Under the pieces are notes generated by a model. That model made no database searches, was not told the origin of the DNA, and saw nothing but the letters and a program-made list of their open reading frames with translations. Source: Gemmatimonadota bacterium (lineage in GTDB: Bacteria > Gemmatimonadota > Gemmatimonadetes > Gemmatimonadales > GWC2-71-9). From it: a DNA stretch of 10,892 nt. Position numbers and translations under genes: made by a program. This document shows positions 1-8,640 of this stretch, piece by piece. The first letter of the stretch is position 1. Every line of letters begins with the position of its first letter. The stretch lies in contig JAGGAG010000151.1 in NCBI GenBank assembly GCA_017889745.1, forward strand, positions 1 to 10,892, in the 5' to 3' direction.

Positions 1-111
1 ATCGAGGGCATCATGCGTAACCCCTGGTTCATTACGCCGGCCTGGCTCCGCCTCGATCCCGACTTTGCCCCCCTCCGGAACGAGCCGCGGTTCCAGGCGG
101 TGGCTCGCTGA
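1..111 (+). CDS. C-terminal end of an upstream gene, probably a Ser/Thr kinase with TPR tail (partial)
   Basis: An open frame enters from the left edge and ends at TGA 109-111, giving 36 residues. The peptide contains the segment TPAWLRLDPDFAPLRNEPRF. This closing pattern (AWLRLDP, then PLR, then PRF near the stop) is one I associate with the ends of Gemmatimonadota kinases that carry TPR or peptide-repeat tails instead of PD40 propellers. No domain core is inside the window, so function rests on that short resemblance and on the three kinases that follow. It lies 54 bp upstream of kinase 1 on the same strand, which is compatible with a longer kinase operon. It could also be the tail of another TPR protein. 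Confidence 0.6.
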   Translation: MEGIMRNPWFITPAWLRLDPDFAPLRNEPRFQAVAR

Positions 112-136
112 GCGATTAGACTTGAGCGGAGCCCAC

Positions 137-160
137 TGTCATCCTGAGCGCAGCGAAGGA
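137..160 (+). repeat. Dispersed intergenic repeat of the TCATCCTGAGCG...CGAAGGA type
   Basis: The 24 bases between the upstream gene and kinase 1 read TGTCATCCTGAGCG followed by CAGCGAAGGA. I recognise this from memory as a short repeat scattered through intergenic DNA of many environmental bacteria, including Acidobacteriota, Chloroflexota and Gemmatimonadota. It has weak dyad symmetry (TCCT near one end, AGGA at the other). Only one copy is present here, so its repeat status cannot be shown from this window alone. Confidence 0.5.
155..160 (+). promoter_or_regulatory. Shine-Dalgarno site of kinase 1 (GAAGGA)
   Basis: GAAGGA ends five bases before the GTG at 166. It is the only plausible ribosome binding site in the 54-bp gap and supports the GTG start. 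The start is also supported by alignment: from the GTG, kinase 1 and kinase 2 have the same spacing to RLATAL and to the YRIER segment beginning at residue 16. The site coincides with the 3' end of the dispersed repeat at 137-160. Confidence 0.55.
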
Positions 161-165
161 ACTAC

Positions 166-2817
<2,652 letters not shown>

Positions 2818-2843
2818 GTCCCCCGCGCATGTTCTAGCTCATC

Positions 2844-5534
2844 ATGCCGGACGCCGCCTCCCGCCTCGCCACGGCCCTCGCCGACCGCTACCGCATCGAG
2901 CGGGAGATCGGCGCCGGCGGCATGGCCACCGTCTACCTCGCCACCGACCTCAAGCACGGCCGCCAGGTGGCAATCAAGCTCCTCCGACCCGAGCTCGGCG
3001 CCGTCCTCGGCGCCGAGCGCTTTCTCGCCGAGATCCGCACCACCGCCAACCTCCAGCACCCCAACATCCTCGGCCTGATCGATTCGGGTTCGATCGCGCT
3101 TTCTGATGACTCACGACTCACGACTCACGACTCGCTGCTCTATTACGTCATGCCCTACGTCGACGGCGAGTCCCTCCGTGCCCGGCTGACCCGGGAGAAG
3201 CAGCTCCCGGTCGCGGACGCGGTGCGCATTGCCACCGAGGTGGCCAGTGCCCTCGACTACGCCCATCGCCGCGACGTCATCCACCGCGACATCAAGCCCG
3301 AGAACATCCTCCTCCACGATGGCCGCGCCCTCGTCGCCGACTTCGGCATCGCCCTGGCCGCGAGCCGCGCCGGCGGCTCCCGGATGACCGAGACCGGCAT
3401 GTCGCTCGGAACCCCGGCCTACATGAGTCCCGAACAGGCCATGGGCCAGCGGGAGATCACCGGTCGCTCCGATGTCTATGCCCTGGGCTGCGTCACCTAC
3501 GAGATGCTCACCGGCGACCCGCCGTTCACCGGATCGACCATGCAGGCCATCATCGCCCGCGTGGTCACCGAGCAGCCGCGGCCGCTGGTCCAGCAGCGCC
3601 ACACCATACCGCCCAACGTCGAGGCGGCCGTCCTCGGCGCCATCGAGAAGCTCCCGGCGGATCGCTTCGGCACGGCGAGGGAGTTCGCCGACGCCCTCAA
3701 CACCGCCACGTTCACCCATCGGACGCCCGGCGCCATCACCGCGACGGGTCTGCGCCCTGCGCGCCTTGCCGCACCGCTCCTCGCGACTGCCGCTGCCGCT
3801 GCACTTGTCACCTGGGGCCTGCTCCGCGGGAACACCGCCGCCCCCCCCCTCCCACCCGCGCGCCTCGCCCTGATCGCGCCCTCGCTGGGCGGACCGACCC
3901 TGTCCACCGGAGGCCGCCAGATCGCCATCACCCCCGCCGGCGACGCCATCGTCTACGTCGGAAGGCACGACAGCACCACTGTGCTTTTCCTGCAGCGCCT
4001 CGACCAGCCGGCGCCGGTCGAGATCCTTGGCTCTGCCGGGCTGCGCGATCCGATCATCACCCCCGACGCGCGCTACGTCATCGGCACATCGCCGAGCGGC
4101 AGCTTTCGACTTCCGCTCGAAGGCGGAGCGCCCCGCGCGATTGCCCTGCCGGGAACCAACTTCGTGGGCGCCTGGGCGCCAGACGGCGACTACTGGTTCA
4201 CCGGAGTGGGCGTGAGTGGATTGACACGTCTCACACCGACCGACTCGCTGATTCCCCTTTCAACATGGCGGGACAAGCAGCACGGGCTTCGTGTGGCGCA
4301 GATACTGGACGACGGCCACACCGCGCTCGTGGTGCGTGCGCCGGCCGCGAGCGCCAGCGGACCCGGCATGCTGTTCGATCTCCGGACCGGCGAACTGACG
4401 CCGCTGGTCGACGGGCCGATCCTCGAGTTGCGGGCGGCCCAGGGCGAACTCGTGTGCGCGCTGCCCGATGGCACCATCACCGCCGCCCCCTTCGACGCGC
4501 AACGCCATAAGGTCCTGGGATCGGCGGTGCAGGTGGCGACCGGAGCGGCGCTCGGCGGCAACTTTCTCGCCAATTTCGCCGTGGCAAGGAACGGAACGCT
4601 CACGTACGTGCAGGAAGGCCCGCCGTCGCTGGTCCTCTCGGACATGCGTGGCACCACCGAGGTGATTCTCCCCGATCAGCCCGCCATCCACGCGCCGAAC
4701 TTCTCTCCCGACGGCCGCCGACTGTCATTCGACATTACGACGAGCGAAGGGCGCGACGTCTGGATTTTCTCGCTCGACCAGCATTCGCGTACCCGGGCGA
4801 CGTTTGTGAAGGATGGGCACGATGCCACCTGGAGCCCGGACGGGCGATCCATCATTTACACCTCGTTCCTCAGCAACCCCGATCACTTTCAGGGGATCTA
4901 CCGTATCCGGCCGGGAAGCACGGAACCGCCCGAGACCCTGTTCGTCTCGGAGCACCTCAACTATACCGGGACGTTGCTTCGCGACGGCAGCGCGCTGATC
5001 ACCGGGGGCAACGACCTGAACGGCCATTCGGGCGCGGATGTTGCGCGAGTCGCCAACGGCGGACGCGGTCCGATCGAGCCGCTGGTGGCGAGCAACTACC
5101 TCGAACGCTATGCGACACCCTCGCCCGATGGGCGCTGGCTCGCCTTCACCTCCGACAAGTCGGGCCGGGAAGAGGTCTATGTCCAGCCGCGCTCGGGCGA
5201 GGGCGACCAGGTGCAAGTGTCGCAGGATGGGGGCGCGGAAATCGTGTGGGCGCCCGACAGCAGGGGCGTGTTTTACCGCAGCGCGAGCACCGCGAAGCAC
5301 CTCATGATGTTCGCCCAGCTCGCCACGGCACCGGCGCTCACGGTCGTGTCACAGCGCGTGCTCTTCCCCATACCCGACATCGTCGGCACTGGTCCGCACG
5401 CGAACTTCGATGTGTCACCCGACGGCAAGACCCTGGCGCTGGTGCGACGAAGCTCGAACCGGCACATCGTGGTGATCCAGGACCTGCCCGGGCTCCTGCG
5501 CAAGCTGCGCAGCAGCGCGGCACCCGGGCTGTAA
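2844..5534 (+). CDS. Kinase 2: transmembrane Ser/Thr protein kinase with PD40/TolB-like propeller
   Basis: An 896-aa paralogue of kinase 1 with the same layout. The kinase domain (about 16-285) has the glycine loop IGAGGMATV (22-30), Lys45 in VAIK, Glu63, HRD (147-149), DFG (166-168) and SPE after the GTPAYM segment. One Ala-rich membrane helix lies at about 309-327. The remaining ~565 residues are PD40-type blades such as FSPDGRRLSFDITTSEGRD, WSPDGRSIIYTS, PSPDGRWLAFTSDKSGR and VSPDGKTLALVRR. The ATG is fixed by alignment with kinase 1, although no clear SD is visible in the 26-bp gap, so translation may be coupled or leader-independent. Oddities are an ~11-residue insertion in the N-lobe (within 83-97) encoded by a heptamer repeat, and a C9 tract just after the membrane helix. 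Ligand and phosphorylation targets are not visible. Confidence 0.93.
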   Translation: MPDAASRLATALADRYRIEREIGAGGMATVYLATDLKHGRQVAIKLLRPELGAVLGAERFLAEIRTTANLQHPNILGLIDSGSIALSDDSRLTTHDSLLYYVMPYVDGESLRARLTREKQLPVADAVRIATEVASALDYAHRRDVIHRDIKPENILLHDGRALVADFGIALAASRAGGSRMTETGMSLGTPAYMSPEQAMGQREITGRSDVYALGCVTYEMLTGDPPFTGSTMQAIIARVVTEQPRPLVQQRHTIPPNVEAAVLGAIEKLPADRFGTAREFADALNTATFTHRTPGAITATGLRPARLAAPLLATAAAAALVTWGLLRGNTAAPPLPPARLALIAPSLGGPTLSTGGRQIAITPAGDAIVYVGRHDSTTVLFLQRLDQPAPVEILGSAGLRDPIITPDARYVIGTSPSGSFRLPLEGGAPRAIALPGTNFVGAWAPDGDYWFTGVGVSGLTRLTPTDSLIPLSTWRDKQHGLRVAQILDDGHTALVVRAPAASASGPGMLFDLRTGELTPLVDGPILELRAAQGELVCALPDGTITAAPFDAQRHKVLGSAVQVATGAALGGNFLANFAVARNGTLTYVQEGPPSLVLSDMRGTTEVILPDQPAIHAPNFSPDGRRLSFDITTSEGRDVWIFSLDQHSRTRATFVKDGHDATWSPDGRSIIYTSFLSNPDHFQGIYRIRPGSTEPPETLFVSEHLNYTGTLLRDGSALITGGNDLNGHSGADVARVANGGRGPIEPLVASNYLERYATPSPDGRWLAFTSDKSGREEVYVQPRSGEGDQVQVSQDGGAEIVWAPDSRGVFYRSASTAKHLMMFAQLATAPALTVVSQRVLFPIPDIVGTGPHANFDVSPDGKTLALVRRSSNRHIVVIQDLPGLLRKLRSSAAPGL
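3108..3135 (+). repeat. Tandem heptamer array (GACTCAC x3 + GACTCGC) inside the kinase 2 catalytic domain
   Basis: Four consecutive 7-mers encode residues 89-97 (DSRLTTHDS). At this point kinases 1 and 3 have only a four-residue turn between the DSG and LLYY/LLFY segments, whereas kinase 2 has about fifteen residues. The repeat and a few adjoining bases therefore account for an in-frame gain of about 33 bases in the loop between strands of the N-lobe, just before the hinge. Related degenerate heptamers occur at 8602-8640. Confidence 0.85.
3752..3769 (+). repeat. Two 9-mer units (GCGCCCTGC, GCGCCTTGC) in the kinase 2 juxtamembrane segment
   Basis: Two adjacent units match the kinase 1 array and sit at the equivalent position, just before the membrane helix. 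They are read in the same phase as the first kinase 1 block, giving RPA-RLA. This suggests the RPxRL juxtamembrane motif is ancestral to both paralogues and that the array expanded in kinase 1, or contracted here. Confidence 0.6.
3841..3849 (+). repeat. Homopolymer C9 tract in kinase 2
   Basis: Nine consecutive C residues encode part of the Ala-Pro-Pro-Leu linker (residues 333-336) that joins the membrane helix to the propeller. The equivalent linkers of kinases 1 and 3 have shorter or interrupted C runs. Loss of one C would shift translation to a TGA at 3871-3873, leaving the kinase domain and helix without a sensor. Confidence 0.8.
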
Positions 5535-5578
5535 CGCTCACCGCCGGCGAGCTGACCGCTCCTCCCAGGTCGGATCGC

Positions 5579-5882
5579 TTAGAGCGGCCGGAACAACTCG
5601 GAGAGGGCCACCATGAGCGGCGCGCTCGCTCCCGTTGGGTGCCAGGAAAGTTGCGCCTCCTCCCGTACCGGGAAGGAGGCATCGGGAGTCCAGATCTCCA
5701 CCGCCCGTCGAGGTAGCTCGTCAGGGCGACCAGGAGGCGTTGCAGCACAATCTGGTGCAGCGGCCGCGGCGCCGCGCCGGGGTCACCAGCAGCTCCCCGT
5801 GCACCGTCTCGTAGCGCTTGCGGTCTTCCGGCAGCGCCCGGACCATTTCGGCGGAGTAGTAGAGCGGCACGGCCATGGGCAT
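5579..5882 (-). pseudogene. Uma2-family (DUF820) nuclease gene remnant, frameshifted and internally deleted
   Basis: On the minus strand, an N-terminal piece starting at ATG 5882 or 5876 reads MAVPLYYSAEMVRALPEDRK and continues RYETVHGELLVTP. That is the usual opening of Uma2 proteins, a PD-(D/E)XK-like fold. After a tandem CGCCG duplication (5770-5779) the frame shifts and the family sequence continues as PRPLHQIVLQRLLVALTSYL. It then jumps, near 5702-5713 and in a third frame, to the C-terminal end VEIWTPDASFPVREEAQLSW, continuing to LSELFRPL and TAA at 5579-5581. The joined pieces make about 97 residues, against roughly 190 from memory for intact members, so the central region carrying the catalytic residues is gone. 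It lies antisense between kinases 2 and 3, ends 45 bp past the kinase 2 stop, and is surely non-functional as a nuclease. Confidence 0.82.
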
Positions 5883-5932
5883 AGGGTCGGCTCGGCGCGG
5901 GAGGACGCGCAAGGTCGCATCCCCCAACCTCG
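5883..5932. other. Non-coding flank between the Uma2 remnant and kinase 3
   Basis: With the short gap at 5535-5578, this completes the stretch between kinases 2 and 3 that lies outside the Uma2 remnant. I see no RNA gene, no clear promoter and no remains of the missing kinase 3 N-terminus. The sequence on to about 6025 appears to be the former upstream flank of the Uma2 gene. It now supplies the first 31 codons of the kinase 3 frame. Confidence 0.4.
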
Positions 5933-8530
5933 ATGCCCGCCGGAGCGAGACCATCACCATGCGTACGCGCGCCGTCCGCTTCGTGCGGCTGGCACACCCT
6001 ACCGCCGGCGCGCATCTTCTGGGGAGTCTACCTCGCGACCGACCTCAAGCACGGCCGCAAAGTGGCCATCAAGGTGCTGCGCCCCGAACTCTCGGCTGTG
6101 CTTGGCAGCGAACGCTTCCTCAAGGAGATCGAGCTCACCGCGTCGCTACAGCACCCGAACATCTTGCCGCTGTTCGATTCCGGCAGCGCCGAAGGCCTCC
6201 TCTTCTACGTCATGCCATTCATCGAGGGCGAGACCCTGCGCGCTCGACTGACCCGCGAACACCAGCTCCCCATCCCCGAGGCGGTCCGGATCGCCAAAGA
6301 AGTCGCCAGCGCCCTCGACTACGCCCATCGCCAGCACGTCATCCATCGCGACATCAAGCCGGAGAACATCCTCCTGCACGACGGCCGCGCGCTCGTTGCC
6401 GACTTCGGCATCGCGCTGGCCGCGAGCCGGGCCGGCGGCGAGCGGATGACCGAGACCGGCCTGTCGCTCGGTACGCCCGTCTACATGAGCCCCGAACAGG
6501 CAATGGGGGAACGCGAGATCACCGCCCGCAGTGACGTGTATGCGCTGGGCGCGGTCACCTACGAGATGCTCCTTGGCGATCCGCCCTTCAGCGGCTCTAC
6601 CGGGCAGGCCATCGTGGCGCGGGTCATTACCGAACCTCCCCGCCCCTTGGCGCCGCGGCGCCATACCATCCCAGCCCATGTCGAGGTCGCGGTGCTCACC
6701 GCCCTCGAGAAGTTGCCGGCTGATCGCTTCGGCTCGGCCAAGGAGTTCAGCGACGCACTCGACGAGGGAAGGACTCACGCCCGGACGCCGTCGCGCCGCG
6801 ACCGCGCCCCGGCCGTCCTTGCCACGATCACCGCCCTGTCCCTTCTCGCCGCCGCGTGGGGCTGGCTTCGGCCCAGGCCGCCGCCCGTGCCGCCGCCGGT
6901 CTACCGCTTCAACGTCACGCTGCCATTGGACGCGACGTGGGTGGGCGACTTCTTCTCCAACCCGGCCCTCTCGCCTGACGGGACTCTCCTGGCCTACAGC
7001 GGCCGGGATTCGACTGATCGGCGCCGGCTCTACCTCCGCGCCATGGATCGACTCGACCCCGTCCCGGTCGCCGGCAGCGAGAACGCGACGAACGCGTTCT
7101 TCTCGCCCGATGGCCGGCAGGTCGGCTTTGCCCTGGACACGCGAATTGTCCGGGCTCCCGTGGCCGGCGGGACGCCCGAAACCGTGTGTGACGCGGGCAA
7201 CGTCCGCGCCACCTGGCTCGAACGCAACACGGTGGTGTTCACCGATGGGATAGGATTGCGAGAATGCACCATGTTGGGTGCCCTGAGCACCCTGCTCGCC
7301 AGCGACTCCACCGAAAAGTTCGGTCATGCGCACGGCCTGCCGGGAGACCGGGGCGTGCTCTTCGGTATTCAGCGCGGAGCCACCAGCCACCTCGCGGTGT
7401 TCGACCTGCGCACCTCGAAGGTGAAGCCGCTCGACATTCTCGGGACCAACCCGCGATATGTCGATACCGGTCACCTGGTGTATGTCGGGCCCGATCGGCG
7501 CCTCCGGGCCGTGCGCTTCGACCTGGCGCGCCTGGCACCGGCTGGCGAGGCCATCATCCTGGAGGAGGGAATAGCAGTCGAGTTCGGCGCCGCGGTAATG
7601 GCCCTCTCCCGCACCGGCACCATTGTCGCTCCGAGCAGTGCGTCCTCCGAGCGCACGCTGGAGCTGGTGGACCGCAACGGCCGGGCCGAGCGGCTCGTCC
7701 CTCGCCTCGGCGCGTATTTCGATCCGCGCTTCTCACCCGACGGTCGGCGCATCGCTATCACCGTCGGCACCGACATCTGGTTGCTCGACCGGTTCCAGGG
7801 TACGCTGACCCGACTCTCCTTCGACAGCTCCGCCTCGCGTCCCGTCTGGAGTCGCGACGGCCGGCAAGTGGCTTACGTGCGCGAGATCGGCGTGGTGGCT
7901 GACCTGCGGCGCATGATTGCCGACGGGAGCAGCCCTGCCGAGTCGCTCCTGACGCTGCCCGGTATCGGCCTCTGGGAAGTGCTCTTCGCTCCGGGTGGCC
8001 GCTCGCTCGTGGTGCGGACGGCCGTGCCACGCGACATCCTGCTGCTGGCGCTCGACTCCGCGTCACCGCCCTCGCCCCTCCTGAAGAGCCTGGCGGATGA
8101 AGTCGCGCCCGCCGTGTCACCCGATGGACGGTGGATGGCCTATGTCTCCAACGAATCGGGCCGGGCCGAGGTCTATGTCCGCTCCTTCCCCGGCATGCAG
8201 GCGCGCACGCAGATCTCGCTCGACGGCGGTACCGAACCGGTCTGGTCACCAACGGGAAATGAGCTCTTCTACCGCAGCGGACCTGCGCTCCTGGCCGCCG
8301 AAGTCCGGGCGGGATCCACCTTCGAGATCGTGCACCGCGTGCCGCTCTTCGCCAGCGCCGACTTTGCCGCGGACCAGACCCACGCGGTCTACGACGTGGC
8401 GCCCGATGGACGCCACTTTGTCATGGTGCGAAACCTCGGCGGCACGAGCCATCTGAAGATCACTCTCCACCTGTTTCAGAACCTGCCAACTCCCCTGCAT
8501 GCGTCAAGTCGCAAAGTGCCGAGCCGGTGA
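5933..8530 (+). CDS. Kinase 3: N-terminally truncated transmembrane Ser/Thr kinase with PD40/TolB-like propeller, possibly a pseudogene
   Basis: The open frame gives 865 aa, but residues 1-31 do not resemble a kinase. Homology starts abruptly at V32 (position 6026) in VYLATDLKHGRKVAIKVL, so the N-terminal segment and the glycine-rich ATP loop present in kinases 1 and 2 are missing. The rest is intact: Lys47 in VAIK, Glu65, HRD (138-140), DFG (157-159), SPE, a membrane helix at about 294-312, and a full propeller with FSPDGRQVGF, FSPDGRRIAITV, VSPDGRWMAYVSNESGR and WSPTGNELFYRS. No SD precedes ATG 5933, and no better in-frame start lies upstream of the homology. The ~500 bp before the junction contain the Uma2 remnant, so a rearrangement probably removed the true start. 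The absence of stops over ~830 codons suggests a recent event or a retained role as an inactive receptor. Confidence 0.8.
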   Translation: MPAGARPSPCVRAPSASCGWHTLPPARIFWGVYLATDLKHGRKVAIKVLRPELSAVLGSERFLKEIELTASLQHPNILPLFDSGSAEGLLFYVMPFIEGETLRARLTREHQLPIPEAVRIAKEVASALDYAHRQHVIHRDIKPENILLHDGRALVADFGIALAASRAGGERMTETGLSLGTPVYMSPEQAMGEREITARSDVYALGAVTYEMLLGDPPFSGSTGQAIVARVITEPPRPLAPRRHTIPAHVEVAVLTALEKLPADRFGSAKEFSDALDEGRTHARTPSRRDRAPAVLATITALSLLAAAWGWLRPRPPPVPPPVYRFNVTLPLDATWVGDFFSNPALSPDGTLLAYSGRDSTDRRRLYLRAMDRLDPVPVAGSENATNAFFSPDGRQVGFALDTRIVRAPVAGGTPETVCDAGNVRATWLERNTVVFTDGIGLRECTMLGALSTLLASDSTEKFGHAHGLPGDRGVLFGIQRGATSHLAVFDLRTSKVKPLDILGTNPRYVDTGHLVYVGPDRRLRAVRFDLARLAPAGEAIILEEGIAVEFGAAVMALSRTGTIVAPSSASSERTLELVDRNGRAERLVPRLGAYFDPRFSPDGRRIAITVGTDIWLLDRFQGTLTRLSFDSSASRPVWSRDGRQVAYVREIGVVADLRRMIADGSSPAESLLTLPGIGLWEVLFAPGGRSLVVRTAVPRDILLLALDSASPPSPLLKSLADEVAPAVSPDGRWMAYVSNESGRAEVYVRSFPGMQARTQISLDGGTEPVWSPTGNELFYRSGPALLAAEVRAGSTFEIVHRVPLFASADFAADQTHAVYDVAPDGRHFVMVRNLGGTSHLKITLHLFQNLPTPLHASSRKVPSR

Positions 8531-8532
8531 CA

Positions 8533-8573
8533 ATGCCTAGCTGCGATCGCGACCTCGATCGCATTCCCGGCAT
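8533..8573. terminator. Intergenic hairpin between convergent genes, possible bidirectional terminator
   Basis: A perfect 8-bp stem TGCGATCG (8542-8549) / CGATCGCA (8556-8563) has a six-base loop. An outer 5-bp stem, ATGCC (8533-8537) / GGCAT (8569-8573), encloses it across an internal loop. It begins two bases after the kinase 3 stop and lies between two convergent genes, where a terminator serving both is expected. No T-run follows on either strand, so intrinsic termination is uncertain. Confidence 0.45.
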
Positions 8574-8601
8574 CAGGCGACTGGAGCCCCCTGCCGCTGA
8601 C

Positions 8602-8640
8602 GACTCACTGACGACTCACCACTCACGACTTCCGACTTAC
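8602..8640. repeat. Degenerate heptamer repeat (GACTCAC-like) overlapping the aldolase stop codon
   Basis: The stretch contains GACTCAC (8602-8608), a four-base TGAC interruption, then GACTCAC, CACTCAC, GACTTCC and GACTTAC in register. It is the same 7-mer family that is embedded in kinase 2 at 3108-3135. The last unit contains TTA at 8637-8639, which on the minus strand is the TAA stop of the aldolase gene, so the repeat forms that gene's 3' boundary. Confidence 0.7.

Noticed and set aside
3108..3135. Heptamer array as a CRISPR or integration array
   Set aside because: The units are contiguous 7-mers without spacers, inside a coding frame, with no cas genes nearby.
5579..5882. Uma2 remnant as an active restriction or mobile element gene
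   Set aside because: Three reading frames are needed to recover its pieces and the catalytic centre is missing. No transposase, terminal repeat or partner gene is present.
5338..6015. Minus-strand frame of 225 codons read as one gene
   Set aside because: Only its middle part matches Uma2, between the two frameshifts. The remainder is out of frame with the Uma2 ends or antisense to kinase 2.
6146..7474. Minus-strand open frame of 442 codons opposite kinase 3
   Set aside because: Same shadow pattern as opposite kinase 1, with matching antisense composition at the same kinase-domain positions.
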